Of a stretch of 64,000 nucleotides of DNA, positions 52,313-62,273 are shown one piece after another. Source of the DNA: Acidobacteriota bacterium. Its GTDB lineage: Bacteria; Acidobacteriota; Blastocatellia; Pyrinomonadales; Pyrinomonadaceae. The translations under genes and the position numbers were made by a program. Each line of letters opens with the position of its first letter. Positions within the stretch are counted from its first letter, which is position 1. The stretch is taken from assembly GCA_019639135.1 (NCBI GenBank), contig JAHBSL010000015.1, forward strand, positions 59,419 through 123,418, written 5' to 3'. The notes beneath the pieces were generated by a model. The model was not told where the DNA came from. It saw nothing but the letters and a program-made list of their open reading frames with translations, and made no database searches.

Positions 52313-53794
52313 TCAAAGCTCACTCATTTTCGTTTGCAGATAATCCTTTACCGCCGCCGTCGCCCGGCAATCGTCCTCATTGTATATCAAGATCCGGTTG
52401 AGCAAAGCGGCATCGCCGCCCTCGACGAATTCGTTGTACCACTTTATCGAAAGTGCTCCCGAGGGCGAGTCGTCACGCCAACGGAATCCAATAAAGCCGG
52501 CAATGGATTTTATTCCATAGCTCCCGAGCGGCCAATCGGTCTTTTTCGCGACGACATCTGTGTAAAGATCGATCGCGTTCGCGTGGGCAAAGACCGCTTC
52601 GACCTCGGCGGTCGAGGCGACATCCGGATACTTTACCTGGAGTCGGCGATAGGCCGTCTTCTCATAAGGCGAATAGAAATACATCGCCATCCGCTCAGGG
52701 TCGAAGCTGCTGATGAACTCAAGTGCGGCGGCAAAGGCTCGTTCCTCATCGGCGGGCTCAGTCCCCGAAGCGAGGAAATGGACGAACCGCTCCCGGCCGC
52801 CCTCGCGGATCCAGAAGCCATGCAGATAAACAAGGTCGCGGGTCGGGTCGGACTCGATATCAAAGAAGATCTCGGTCTCGACCGAAGGAAAACAGAAACG
52901 TTCGTGCATCACGGGTTCGCCGCCCGTTCGGAGTAGCTCAGCCCGGCGAAAGAGCTTCGCAATGCCCGAGGTGCCGATGCCCGGCAGCCGCGTTTTATCC
53001 TCGCGTTTGTATGCGATGAGGTCATCGACACCGCGGGCGAGCAGGTCCGGAATGCTCGCGATACCGAGTTCGTCGCGGAGCGTATCGCGGTCGCGGCGAC
53101 CGACGGAGAAGACGAGCGTCAGGTCCTCGGCTTGCTCGCACCAGCTTCGGCACGACCGCTGCCAGGGGCAATTTCGGCAGGCGGGCGAGATCGCGGGGTC
53201 GTTGCTTTCCGTCCCCTCGATCAGCCGGCGAACGCTTTCAGCCGCGGCAAAGAAGATCTCGCGGACCGTTCGGCCCTCTGAGTCATACTCGGCGTCGAGC
53301 TCGACCGTGACCCGTTCGCCGGTCGTATCGATCAGCACGCCGCGGCGGCCGCTGCCGATTCCGAGCCGACGGATGACCTCGGCATAAAGTGCAAGTTGAA
53401 CCGCCCACTCCTTTTTGACGCGCTCGCGGCTGGGCGACGTGGCCGAGCCTGACTTTATGTCGTGCGGGACATAGCCTTCCTCCGCGTCCAAAACCAGTAG
53501 GTCGGGAATGCCAAGGTATTCCCCGGCCGCGATCACGCCCTGATAAATGACGGGCTCGCGGCGGGCGATGGCCGCGGCCGTTGCAGCAAGCCGCTCCTCC
53601 TCGCTTCCGCGGCTGAGGTCGAGAAACTCAAGGCCCTCAAGCACGCTCTCCTCATGGCGGAGCCCGCGTTCCCAGAGCATCCGCATGAACTCATCGCCGG
53701 CATCGCCCATTTCCTCCCGCGGTCCGTGAGCATCGCGCCAGGGTCGGTGCGGACACTGGAAGTGGTCGTAAAGAAGAGAGGGCGTTATCTTCAT
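52313..53794 (-). CDS. TM0106-type RecB-like nuclease
   Basis: 493 residues from MKITPSLLYDHFQCPHRPWRD; a longer frame is rejected. N-terminal PD-(D/E)xK RecB-like nuclease (VPHDIKSGSATSPSRERVKKEWAVQLALYAEVIRRL) with a four-cysteine cluster (C-x2-C near the start, ACRNCPWQRSCRSWC) of the iron-sulfur type, then a C-terminal RNase H-like domain (IFFDIESDPTRDLVYLHG, EDDCRATAAVKDYL). The family is probably involved in DNA repair or RNA processing; its role is not settled. Confidence 0.88.
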   Translation of the reverse strand: MKITPSLLYDHFQCPHRPWRDAHGPREEMGDAGDEFMRMLWERGLRHEESVLEGLEFLDLSRGSEEERLAATAAAIARREPVIYQGVIAAGEYLGIPDLLVLDAEEGYVPHDIKSGSATSPSRERVKKEWAVQLALYAEVIRRLGIGSGRRGVLIDTTGERVTVELDAEYDSEGRTVREIFFAAAESVRRLIEGTESNDPAISPACRNCPWQRSCRSWCEQAEDLTLVFSVGRRDRDTLRDELGIASIPDLLARGVDDLIAYKREDKTRLPGIGTSGIAKLFRRAELLRTGGEPVMHERFCFPSVETEIFFDIESDPTRDLVYLHGFWIREGGRERFVHFLASGTEPADEERAFAAALEFISSFDPERMAMYFYSPYEKTAYRRLQVKYPDVASTAEVEAVFAHANAIDLYTDVVAKKTDWPLGSYGIKSIAGFIGFRWRDDSPSGALSIKWYNEFVEGGDAALLNRILIYNEDDCRATAAVKDYLQTKMSEL

Positions 53795-53945
53795 TCGGTG
53801 GTTCGCAGTCCGGTGCCCGGCGGCGTAAGGGCTGCGTAGAAAAGATTCTAACGGCACCGCGGCCCGAAGCCGAAGCCCTTGCGGACGCGCTTGACAAGGA
53901 TTTTCTAAATTCCTATCCTCTAAGTTCGCTCCTAGTGGGCGCTAT

Positions 53946-54020
<75 letters not shown>

Positions 54021-54033
54021 AATTTTAACGCAA

Positions 54034-54067
54034 AAGAACGGGCATCTGTGCCCGTTCTTGTTTTTTA
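54034..54067 (+). terminator. terminator of tRNA-Asn
   Basis: AAGAACGGGCA/TGCCCGTTCTT hairpin with a TCTG loop and a following GTTTTTTATT run. Confidence 0.92.
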
Positions 54068-54106
54068 TTAAAGAATGTCGGAGTTTCCTTAGCAATGCCC
54101 AAAACT

Positions 54107-55255
54107 TCACCTTCTTTTGGGTTTGGGGGTGATGATGCCGGTGTCTGCGATTTCCGGGGCGTTCGGGCCGAAGTCGGTGAGCGAGAGCGAGCGGATCTTG
54201 CGGATGGCCTCGCCGGTGGGGTCGAGCACGGGGATGCCGCGGCCTTCCTGGCGGCCGGCGTGGATCTTGCCGGAGATGAAGCGGCCATCGCGGTCGAGTT
54301 CGGTTTCGAGGATCGCCGTCAGGGCCGTTTCGGCCTCGAGCCGGAACCAGCCATAGGTGGCAAAGTTGCCGAGCGAATAGGCGATAAGGCGGTCTTTGTA
54401 GACTTCGATGCCGCGGAGTACATGCGGCCCGTGGCCGAGCACGAGGTCGGCTCCGGCGTCGATCACCGTCCGCGAAAATAGCGGGAGGTTTCCGCGCTTC
54501 TCGCCAAAGTACATCTCGGTTCGGTTCGGGACATTCTGGTTGGCCGTGCCTTCGGCTCCCCCGTGGAACGAAACGACGACGATGTCCGCCTTCTTGTCCG
54601 CTTCGGTCACGAGCCGGCGAGCGGTGACGAGGTCGTTAACGTTCGGGACGATCGAGTTATGGGCAAAGCCGATGAAGGCAACCGTCAGCCCTTTTACTTC
54701 GACGTAAGCCGTCGAGTGTTTCAGGCGATCGCTGCCGGCGTGTTTAAGGCCCAGAGCATCGAGCGTCTCGCGGGTATCGGCGATTCCGGCGAGGCCAAAG
54801 TCGAGCGAGTGATTGTTCGCCAGGCTGAGGACGTCAAATCCGGCTTCTTTCAGATACTTGCCATAGCGGGTCGGCATCCGGAAAGCGTAACAGCGAATCG
54901 GTTCGTTCGGCTTCGGCGGCCGGCATTTTTCCGATTCGCCGCCGTCGGTCATCGGCCCCTCAAGGTTTCCGAATGCGATATCCGCGGCCGAGAGCAGCGG
55001 CGTTACTTCCTTAAGCAGATCGGCGCCGTCGTTCGGCGGCATTCGCGTGTCGTTCGGAAAGGGCGAACCGAGCATTATGTCGCCGACGGCGGCAATGGTG
55101 ATCGATTCTTTTGCCGTCGGCGTCGGCGTTGCCTTTACCTCGGTAAAACTCACGGAGTCAATGCTGACGGCGGGTGCCGATTGGCAAGCCGTCAGGCCGC
55201 CAAGCCACGTAGCAAGGGCCGCAAATCCAAGTGCAATGTAAAACGTATTGACCAT
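54107..55255 (-). CDS. CapA-family lipoprotein (polyglutamate-capsule-type phosphoesterase fold)
   Basis: 382 residues. The N-terminus ends LGGLTACQSAP, a lipobox, so it is a lipoprotein. The CapA metallophosphoesterase-like fold is seen in AAVGDIMLGSPFPND, NLEGPMTDGG, SLANNHSLDFGLAGI, FIGFAHNS, VVVSFHGGAEGT and VLGHGPHVLRGIEVY. CapA proteins act in capsule or polyglutamate attachment; no other capsule genes are near. Confidence 0.93.
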   Translation of the reverse strand: MVNTFYIALGFAALATWLGGLTACQSAPAVSIDSVSFTEVKATPTPTAKESITIAAVGDIMLGSPFPNDTRMPPNDGADLLKEVTPLLSAADIAFGNLEGPMTDGGESEKCRPPKPNEPIRCYAFRMPTRYGKYLKEAGFDVLSLANNHSLDFGLAGIADTRETLDALGLKHAGSDRLKHSTAYVEVKGLTVAFIGFAHNSIVPNVNDLVTARRLVTEADKKADIVVVSFHGGAEGTANQNVPNRTEMYFGEKRGNLPLFSRTVIDAGADLVLGHGPHVLRGIEVYKDRLIAYSLGNFATYGWFRLEAETALTAILETELDRDGRFISGKIHAGRQEGRGIPVLDPTGEAIRKIRSLSLTDFGPNAPEIADTGIITPKPKRR

Positions 55256-55318
55256 TTGCTCGGGGGTAAAACGAGGGCGGCCGACCGCCCTCGGTCAAAT
55301 TAAGATGCCCGTTCGGCC

Positions 55319-58300
55319 TCATGCCGTTGCCGGGGCAAGTTTCTCCGAAACCTCGGGCTCGCTCGCGGCCGAGATCTCGTCCGTATCGGCGATGATGCAC
55401 CGATCCACGATCTGCTTTTGTTCGAGTTCGTGGATGGTGTAAGACCCGGTCGCCGGCGAGGCCGAGGCGATACGGCCAATGTAGCGGAGCGTCCGCCCAT
55501 CCGAAAGCAGGCTGCGAAGCCGAGGTTCGACAAAAGTCCATCCGCCCATGTTCTGCGGTTCTTCCTGCGCCCAAACGATGTCCTTCGCGTTCGGGTACGA
55601 GGCGAGCGTTTCCGTTATCGCCGCCGTCGGGAATGGATAAAACTGCTCAAGCCGGACGAGTGCGATGCGGCCGTCGTTCGTTTCTTCACGACCGGCCTGC
55701 AGATCGTAGAAGACCTTGCCCGAACTAATGACAACGCGGGTGACCTTTGAGCGGTCCTCGATGGCCGCATCGTCAAGCACCGGACGGAAACCGCCTTCTG
55801 TCAGCTCTTCGATCTGCGATGAAGCGGCCGGAAGCCGGAGCAGGCTCTTCGGCGTCATAACGACGAGCGGCCGGACGCTATCTATCTTGACCTGCCGACG
55901 GAGCAAATGGAAATACTGCGCCGGCGTCGTCGGGTAGCAGACCTGTAGGTTGTTCTCGGCACAAAGCTGAAGGAAGCGCTCGAGCCGAGCCGATGAGTGC
56001 TCCGGCCCTTGACCCTCATACCCATGCGGGAGCAGCATTACGAGCCGGCACTTCTGTCCCCATTTGTCCTCGGACGCCGCGATGTATTGATCAATGATGA
56101 CCTGAGCTCCATTGGCAAAGTCGCCAAACTGAGCTTCCCACATCACGAGAGCGTTCTTAGCCTTGACGGCATAGCCGTATTCAAAGCCGAGAACGGCATT
56201 TTCGGAGAGCGAGCTGTCATAGACCTGGAAGCGGGCAAGCGGGTCGGCCTCGCTGCGGATGTCACCGAGCGGCGACCAAAGGTCACCGGTATTCGTGTCA
56301 TACATCAGCGCGTGCCGCTGCGAGAAAGTGCCGCGTCCGGAGTCCTGTCCGCTAAGGCGGACGCGGTGGCCTTCTTTTACCAGCGAACCGAACGCCATCG
56401 CCTCGCCGAACGCCCAATCCATCGGGACCTCGCCCGTGCCCATCTTGGCGCGACGGCCAAGCTGGCCGACCATCTTCGGGTTGATCGAAAAGCCATCGGG
56501 GATGAGCGTGATCTTATCGGCGATCTCGCTGAGCACCTCGCGAGCGGTGCCGGTCGCGATCACGGCCGAGCCATCCTCTTCGGCCGGATGCGGCGGAAGC
56601 TCCGTGCGCTTCTTCGAACCACCGGCGATCTCCTTGGCGCGTTCGAGAATGCCCTCGTATTTTGCGACGATCTGCCCGGTCATTTCGGCGAGTTCCTCCG
56701 CCGTTATAACGCCCTCGCGAATTAGATGTTGTGCGTAGAGGTGCCGGACGCCCGGATGAGCCTTGACGCGGGCATACATCAGCGGCTGCGTGTAGCTCGG
56801 CTCGTCGCCCTCGTTGTGGCCAAGCCGGCGGAAACCGACGAGGTCAAGAACAACGTCCTTGTTATATTCTTGGCGATAATCGAGCGCGATCTGCGTAACG
56901 CGATAGGCCGCTTCCGGGTCGTCACCGTTGATGTGAAAGATCGGCGTCTGAGTGATCTGTGCGGCGTCGGTCGAATAGATCGAACTACGGCTCGCCTCGG
57001 GCGAGGTCGTAAAGCCGATCTGGTTATTGATGACGATGTGAATTGTACCGCCGGTGCGATAGCCGCGGAGGCTTGCGAGCTGGAGCGTTTCCATCACGAT
57101 GCCCTGGCCGGCAAATGCCGCGTCGCCATGGAGCAGCACGGGAAGGATGCGGTCGTGGACGGCATCACGCTCGCGGGCATCGGCCTCTGCGCCGCCGAGG
57201 AGTTGATCCTGGCGGGCGCGTGCCATTCCCTCGACGACCGGATCGACGAACTCAAGGTGCGAGGGGTTACAGGCAAGCTCGATCTGGATCTCTTTGCCTG
57301 ATTTTGCTTTCCGTTTACCGATGGCCCCCTGGTGATACTTCACGTCGCCTTCATCTGCCGGGAAGCTCGGGTGCGAACTGCCCTCAAAGATGGTGAAGAT
57401 GCGCTCGGCGAGATCGCCGGTATGGACATCGCCGACGATGTTCGAAAGAACGTTGAGCCGGCCGCGGTGGGCCATTCCCATGAAGATCTCGTCAACGCCG
57501 CGTTCAGATGCGCTTTCGACCAATTGGTCGAGCATCGGGATGACGGTCTCACAGCCCTCAAGCGAAAACCGCTTCTGTCCGAGGTATTTTTTGTGGAGAA
57601 AATGCTCGAACTGCTCGGCTTCGATGAGCCGAAGGAGAAGCTCTTTCCTGATCTCCGGAGCTAGCGGTTCGGTATCGACAAAGTGTTGGCGGATCTGCCG
57701 CCGGATCCATTCCTTCTCTTCTTTGCTCTGGATGTGGCGATACTCGGTGCCGACCTTGCCGCAGTATGCTCGGCGAAGTATCTCGAGAATGCGGCGGAGC
57801 GTCAGTGTTTTTTCGCCGTGGAGCCCGCCGGTGATGAACTCGCGGTCGAGGTCCCAGATGGTCAGGCCGAAGTTCTCAAGCTCAAGTTCCTCCGCACTGT
57901 AAGGCGCCATATCGAGCGGGTCGATATCCGCGAGCAGGTGGCCGCGGGTACGGTAGGCGTTGATGAGCTGAAGGACGTTCGCCTGCTTCTCGGTCTGCTC
58001 GGCAATCCGGTCGCCGCCGAAGAGTGCGGGGTTGAAGTCCTCGGACCATCGCATCGGCGGTATCTTGATCTCAAGCTCGGCAAAGACCTTATCGTAAAAG
58101 CCTTCCTGCCCGACCAGCAGCTTATGGATCTTTGCGAGGAAGAATCCGCTCTCCGCCCCCTGAATGACGCGATGGTCGTAGGTGCTGGTCAGCGTCATCG
58201 TCTTGCTGATGCCGATCTGCGAAAGTGCGGCCTCGGTCATCGCCTGATATTCGGCCGGATACTCGATGGCACCGGTCGCGATGATGGCGCTCTGGCCGGC

Positions 58301-59086
58301 CATCAGCCGCGGGTTCGAGGCAACCGTTCCGATGGTGCCGGGATTCGTGAGCGAGATGGTCGTGCCCTGAAAATCGGCGATCTCGAGTTTGCCGTCGCGG
58401 GCCTTGGCGACCTGTTCGTTATAGGCATCAAGGAACTCGCGGAAGGTCATCCGTTCGCACCCCTTGATGTTCGGGACGAGCAGGCTCCGCGATCCGTCCT
58501 TCTTTTCGATATCGATGGCGATGCCGAGATTGATGCTTTCGTTCTCGATGCGCGAAGGTGCTCCGTCAACAACGGCAAAGCCCTTGTTCATCTGCGGATA
58601 TTCTTTGGCCGATTGGACTATCGCCCAGGCGATGAGGTGCGTGAACGAGACCTTGCCATTGCCGCGTGACTTAAGCTGCTCATTGATGACGCGGCGGTTC
58701 TCCTCAAGCAGCTTGACCGGAACGTCGCGGAAGCTCGTCGCCGTCGGAACAGTAAGGCTCTGCTCCATGTTCTCGACGATCTTTTTTGCCGGGCCGATGA
58801 TGGCCTTGGTCTCAACGCCGGCCGGTGCGGGCGGGGCTGAAGAAACCGGCTTGGCGGCGGGTTCGGGCTTTACGGCGGGAGTCGGTTTTGCCTCTTCAGC
58901 AGGTCGTGCCGGAGAGTCAGGGTCGGGCCTTCCGCCGGCCAAAAGCTCGCCGAAATAGCTCTGCCATGATTCATCGACCGAGCCGGCATCATTCTTATAA
59001 CGCTCGAGCAGGGCCTCGACGTAGCTGGCATTTGCCCCAAAGTTCTCCGTTATGAATTCCGAGATGTTCGTGATCTTGTCGCTCAC
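55319..59086 (-). CDS. kgd: multifunctional 2-oxoglutarate metabolism enzyme (E2-E1 fusion, Kgd/SucA-like)
   Basis: 1255 residues from a GTG start. Residues 1-40 are the E1 N-terminal helix (GANASYVEALLERYKND), followed by an Ala/Pro linker. About 95-345 is an E2 succinyltransferase catalytic domain (LTSTYDHRVIQGAESGFF carries the DHR active site). About 350-1255 is the thiamine-dependent E1 (GMAHRGRLNVLSNIVGD, FTTSPEASRSSIYSTDAAQ, HNEGDEPSYTQPLMYA). There is no lipoyl domain. This order matches actinobacterial Kgd. In the TCA cycle it decarboxylates 2-oxoglutarate; the E2 part needs a lipoyl domain supplied in trans. Confidence 0.95.
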   Translation of the reverse strand: MSDKITNISEFITENFGANASYVEALLERYKNDAGSVDESWQSYFGELLAGGRPDPDSPARPAEEAKPTPAVKPEPAAKPVSSAPPAPAGVETKAIIGPAKKIVENMEQSLTVPTATSFRDVPVKLLEENRRVINEQLKSRGNGKVSFTHLIAWAIVQSAKEYPQMNKGFAVVDGAPSRIENESINLGIAIDIEKKDGSRSLLVPNIKGCERMTFREFLDAYNEQVAKARDGKLEIADFQGTTISLTNPGTIGTVASNPRLMAGQSAIIATGAIEYPAEYQAMTEAALSQIGISKTMTLTSTYDHRVIQGAESGFFLAKIHKLLVGQEGFYDKVFAELEIKIPPMRWSEDFNPALFGGDRIAEQTEKQANVLQLINAYRTRGHLLADIDPLDMAPYSAEELELENFGLTIWDLDREFITGGLHGEKTLTLRRILEILRRAYCGKVGTEYRHIQSKEEKEWIRRQIRQHFVDTEPLAPEIRKELLLRLIEAEQFEHFLHKKYLGQKRFSLEGCETVIPMLDQLVESASERGVDEIFMGMAHRGRLNVLSNIVGDVHTGDLAERIFTIFEGSSHPSFPADEGDVKYHQGAIGKRKAKSGKEIQIELACNPSHLEFVDPVVEGMARARQDQLLGGAEADARERDAVHDRILPVLLHGDAAFAGQGIVMETLQLASLRGYRTGGTIHIVINNQIGFTTSPEASRSSIYSTDAAQITQTPIFHINGDDPEAAYRVTQIALDYRQEYNKDVVLDLVGFRRLGHNEGDEPSYTQPLMYARVKAHPGVRHLYAQHLIREGVITAEELAEMTGQIVAKYEGILERAKEIAGGSKKRTELPPHPAEEDGSAVIATGTAREVLSEIADKITLIPDGFSINPKMVGQLGRRAKMGTGEVPMDWAFGEAMAFGSLVKEGHRVRLSGQDSGRGTFSQRHALMYDTNTGDLWSPLGDIRSEADPLARFQVYDSSLSENAVLGFEYGYAVKAKNALVMWEAQFGDFANGAQVIIDQYIAASEDKWGQKCRLVMLLPHGYEGQGPEHSSARLERFLQLCAENNLQVCYPTTPAQYFHLLRRQVKIDSVRPLVVMTPKSLLRLPAASSQIEELTEGGFRPVLDDAAIEDRSKVTRVVISSGKVFYDLQAGREETNDGRIALVRLEQFYPFPTAAITETLASYPNAKDIVWAQEEPQNMGGWTFVEPRLRSLLSDGRTLRYIGRIASASPATGSYTIHELEQKQIVDRCIIADTDEISAASEPEVSEKLAPATA

Positions 59087-59174
59087 AGTTTTTACTTCCT
59101 CAAAAGCTTATATAAAAGGCACCAAAGGTAAACTTCAATTTTAACCGAAAGAACGCAAAAAGATAAGGACCGCA

Positions 59175-59786
59175 TCACTTGCGGGCACGGATGACGGGAT
59201 TATCGATATTGATGTCGATATCGACCGGGACGACACGTTTGTGATGTATACCGTATCGCTTGAAGCGGCCGAAAACAAAAACGCGGCCGCGAACTCGCCA
59301 CTTCGGCTGCGAGTCGCGCATCTCACGCCAGGCTGCCTGCACGAGCCGGTGTGTTGGGACAAAGATGTTGACCGGTGACGGTAGCACCATCTGCTCGCCT
59401 TTCCGAAAACGAAACTCAGTCCGAAATTCATCGACCGCGACGGAAATGCCGTTCACGGTCATCTCGGAAAACGTAATGAAATCGACACGGCCGCTGTGCG
59501 GCATTGCGGAAAGCTCGATCGGCATTTCGAAGCTCACGCCGGTCAGCGAGATCTCTTTCAGCGCGACCTGTTCGGGATCGATGCGGCTCGCGACCATTGG
59601 TGAGGACGCGTCGGTTGGCCCGGCGGTTTCGCGGACGGTGACTACCTGTTTATGGACCTTGTACCCACGGATGCGGTCCGGAAGTTCTTGTGAAGAGGCG
59701 ATAGCGGCCGCAAACAGGCAAGCGACGACCATCGCCGCGGCCCGATAGCGACACAAGAACCAGAAACTGCCGGTGCCCGTTCGCAT
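59175..59786 (-). CDS. exported hypothetical protein
   Basis: 203 residues from MRTGTGSFWF; a longer frame overlaps nusB and is rejected. Signal-like segment (AAAMVVACLFAAAIASSQ), then a beta-rich domain (VALKEISLTGVSFEMPIELS, MTVNGISVAVDEFRTEFRF) that recalls LEA14-like or immunoglobulin-type folds, ending in a DIDINIDNPVIRARK strand. Function unknown. It follows nusB by 7 bases. Confidence 0.75.
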   Translation of the reverse strand: MRTGTGSFWFLCRYRAAAMVVACLFAAAIASSQELPDRIRGYKVHKQVVTVRETAGPTDASSPMVASRIDPEQVALKEISLTGVSFEMPIELSAMPHSGRVDFITFSEMTVNGISVAVDEFRTEFRFRKGEQMVLPSPVNIFVPTHRLVQAAWREMRDSQPKWRVRGRVFVFGRFKRYGIHHKRVVPVDIDINIDNPVIRARK

Positions 59787-59793
59787 TGTTTTC

Positions 59794-60696
59794 TCAGGGG
59801 TTCGAGGCCGTTTTGGATTCTGATGCCGGAGCAGGTTCCTTTGCGAATTTTGATTCGAGGTCGAGCCGAATGGCATCGAGAAGGCCGTTTATGAACTGGG
59901 TTGCTTCGTAAGACGAAAACGTTCGGGCTATCTCGAGTGCTTCGTTGATAACGACAGTATGCGGCGTGTCCTCGTAGAGAAATTCATAGACCGCAAGGCG
60001 GAGAATGTTGCGGTCAACAACTGCCATTCGTTCGAGCCGCCAGTGCTCAGCCCGCGACATTATGGTCTTATCGATCGCTTCGAGATTCTTGAGCGTGCCG
60101 GTAACGATGCGGTCGGCGAACTGCCGCGGTTGGATCGATTCGGCAGCGAGCTTTTCGACCGCCGAGAGACTCGTGGTGGCAAGTGCTTCGAAATGCTTTT
60201 CCGCATCGGCCGCGATCGCCGCAAATTCGCGCTTCTCGTCGGCGGTTATCGAGGATGCGCTCGCAACAGATGCTGCAAGCCCTGCGAGCTGGCCGCGGGC
60301 TGTTGTGAGCCGCTGACGTAGTCCAGCGAGGTCCGGTGCAGAACCACTTGCGAGGTCGGCCATTGACCCCTTGAATGCTTCTTCGGCACGGTCGAGGGTG
60401 AAAAGAAGTTCCTTATGTCCGGTGAGATACGACGAATTGCGGTCGAAAGGATCGAGCTTTTTGAGCGTTGCCCGCAGGCGGCCTACAGAAGTGCGGATTC
60501 GGTCGAGGGTCTCGGGAACGGCGGAGATGCTCTTGGCAGAGCCTTCGGCGAGCGATTCGAAACCGAATTCTGACCAAAAGGGCACCGTCGCGTCCCGGTC
60601 TGTTTCCAGAAAATCGGCCGCGAACAGCATCTGGAGTGCACATTCACGAGCCTTTCGCCGCACTCCGGAGCCCTTACTTTGTTTTTCAAACGACAT
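59794..60696 (-). CDS. nusB: NusB antitermination factor with large internal insertion
   Basis: 300 residues from [11 protein letters not shown], about twice the usual NusB length (about 140). The NusB halves are N-terminal [18 protein letters not shown] and C-terminal [66 protein letters not shown]. Between them, about residues 48-178, sits a helical Ala-rich stretch ([61 protein letters not shown]). NusB with S10 supports rRNA antitermination. ribH-nusB order and an 11-base overlap are usual. Confidence 0.92.
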   Translation of the reverse strand: MSFEKQSKGSGVRRKARECALQMLFAADFLETDRDATVPFWSEFGFESLAEGSAKSISAVPETLDRIRTSVGRLRATLKKLDPFDRNSSYLTGHKELLFTLDRAEEAFKGSMADLASGSAPDLAGLRQRLTTARGQLAGLAASVASASSITADEKREFAAIAADAEKHFEALATTSLSAVEKLAAESIQPRQFADRIVTGTLKNLEAIDKTIMSRAEHWRLERMAVVDRNILRLAVYEFLYEDTPHTVVINEALEIARTFSSYEATQFINGLLDAIRLDLESKFAKEPAPASESKTASNP

Positions 60697-61204
60697 GTTG
60701 ACGAACTTTCCCTGCTTCTGCAGGTTGTTCGAGTTCGGCGATCTGCTTGTGCAGGTTCGCCACCTCGATGGCAGCAACAGCCGCCTCGTACCCCTTGTTT
60801 CCGGCCTTTCCGCCGCAGCGATTGATCGCCTGTTCGAGCGTATCGGTCGTTAATACACCAAATATCGAAGGGACGCCGGTTTCCATTCCGACCTGAGCAA
60901 TGCCCTTTGCCGCCTCACCGGCAACGTAGTCGAAATGCGGTGTTTCCCCGCGGATGACGACGCCTAGTCCGATGACCGCGTCAAAGCGGCCTGTGCGTGC
61001 TGCCTTGAGCATGGTCTGCGGTATCTCGAACGCGCCGGGAACCTCAAAGACATTTACGTCATCTTCGCCGGCGCCGTGCTGGCCGAGTGCATCGAGAGCT
61101 CCGCTCAAGAGCTTTGACGTAAGGAACTCGTTCCAGCGGCTTACCACGACGGCAAATCGCAGCCCCTCAGCGGTTATTCGGCCTCGGTGTGTATTCGGTT
61201 GCAA
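60686..61204 (-). CDS. ribH: 6,7-dimethyl-8-ribityllumazine synthase
   Basis: 172 residues. Start TTG at 61202-61204 with GGAGGT 7 bases upstream. The lumazine-synthase motifs are [54 protein letters not shown] and [17 protein letters not shown]. The enzyme condenses the ribityl-uracil amine with butanone phosphate; the product is used by riboflavin synthase. It overlaps nusB. Confidence 0.96.
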   Translation of the reverse strand: MQPNTHRGRITAEGLRFAVVVSRWNEFLTSKLLSGALDALGQHGAGEDDVNVFEVPGAFEIPQTMLKAARTGRFDAVIGLGVVIRGETPHFDYVAGEAAKGIAQVGMETGVPSIFGVLTTDTLEQAINRCGGKAGNKGYEAAVAAIEVANLHKQIAELEQPAEAGKVRQHVV

Positions 61205-61244
61205 GTCAATGACCTCCGGGAAGCACTCAGCCTCCTACAAATAG

Positions 61245-61274
61245 AGTATAGAGAAGCCGAAATTGAAAATACAA
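61245..61274 (-). promoter_or_regulatory. candidate promoter of ribH
   Basis: On the minus strand TTGTAT (61269-61274), 18-base spacer, TATACT (61245-61250), about 40 bases ahead of the TTG start. Confidence 0.4.
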
Positions 61275-61323
61275 GGATACTTTTCGATTGCATTGCGGAT
61301 ACGGATGAGGGAATAATGTTGAG

Positions 61324-62190
61324 GTGCGAACCGCGGCGGCAGAACGTGTCATTGAGACCGAGGAGACTCTTATCATCGAGACTCCCGAGCGCGTTCCACT
61401 TGCCTTTGCGCTCGCATCGATCGGGAACCGCTCGCTCGCGGTCGCTATCGACCACATCATCCAATTTGTTTCTTACATCGCGGTCATTGCCATCGGTTTT
61501 TCGATCGCCGGGGCGTTCGGGTTCGGTGGGCCGGATTCGACCGTCGAGAGCTTTGTCAGCGAGGCCCCGAAATGGGTGATCGCCCTGGTCGTCTTGCTTC
61601 TTTTCCTCGTATTTTCGGCATATTTCGTTATTTTCGAGTGGATCTGGGAAGGCCAAACACCGGGCAAGCGTCTTATGAAGCTCCGCGTTATCCGCGAGGA
61701 TGGCCGGCCTATAACGCTTTGGGAATCGGCTGCACGCAACCTGATACGAGTACTCGATGCGGCTCCCGGTTTTGTTATACCGATCTATTCGGTAGGGCTG
61801 ATCACGATCTTTTTGAGCAATCGCGATCAGCGGTTTGGCGACATCTTTGCTGGCACGGTCGTTATCCGCGAGCGAAGCGACGAGGCACCGACCTTTGACG
61901 AGACCTTCTCAAATCCGGTCGCGGACGGAGCTCTGCGCCGTGTTCAGAAGCCGCTCGAAATGCAGGTCGATATCGCAAAACTCACCTTCGAGGAGGTCGA
62001 GGTTGCGGAGAACTTCCTTCGGCGGCGATGGGACTTGACCGACCGCCAGCGACAGTGGATGGCGTGGCGGATCGCCTTGCCGATGATGTTCAAGCTCAAG
62101 CCGCAATACACGGCGGAGGATTTCACCTACGAGGGATTTCTAGAGGAGGTCGTTCACCGTTTCAGCGCTCGGGCCAGATTTTTGAATTAG
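61324..62190 (+). CDS. RDD-family membrane protein
   Basis: 288 residues from a GTG start. RDD domain with SLAVAIDHIIQFVSYIAVIAIGF, FVIFEWIWEGQTPGKRLMKLRV and ALALAR-type final helix (SAARNLIRVLDAAPGFVIPIYSVGLITIFLSN), then FGDIFAGTVVIRER. The C-terminal 100 residues are a soluble extension (VAENFLRRRWDLTDRQRQWMA). The RDD family is of unknown transport or membrane role. Confidence 0.88.
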   Translation: MRTAAAERVIETEETLIIETPERVPLAFALASIGNRSLAVAIDHIIQFVSYIAVIAIGFSIAGAFGFGGPDSTVESFVSEAPKWVIALVVLLLFLVFSAYFVIFEWIWEGQTPGKRLMKLRVIREDGRPITLWESAARNLIRVLDAAPGFVIPIYSVGLITIFLSNRDQRFGDIFAGTVVIRERSDEAPTFDETFSNPVADGALRRVQKPLEMQVDIAKLTFEEVEVAENFLRRRWDLTDRQRQWMAWRIALPMMFKLKPQYTAEDFTYEGFLEEVVHRFSARARFLN

Positions 62191-62273
62191 CGGTTTTGCC
62201 TGCGAATCTTTTCTCGTGATAACTTTTGCTAATCCCGCATAGGGCCGCCAGCCCTTTTCCTTGTTGAACTATC

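Noticed and set aside
57683..58669. Plus-strand frame of 328 codons inside the Kgd-like gene
   Set aside because: Antisense to the E2/E1 domain with family motifs.
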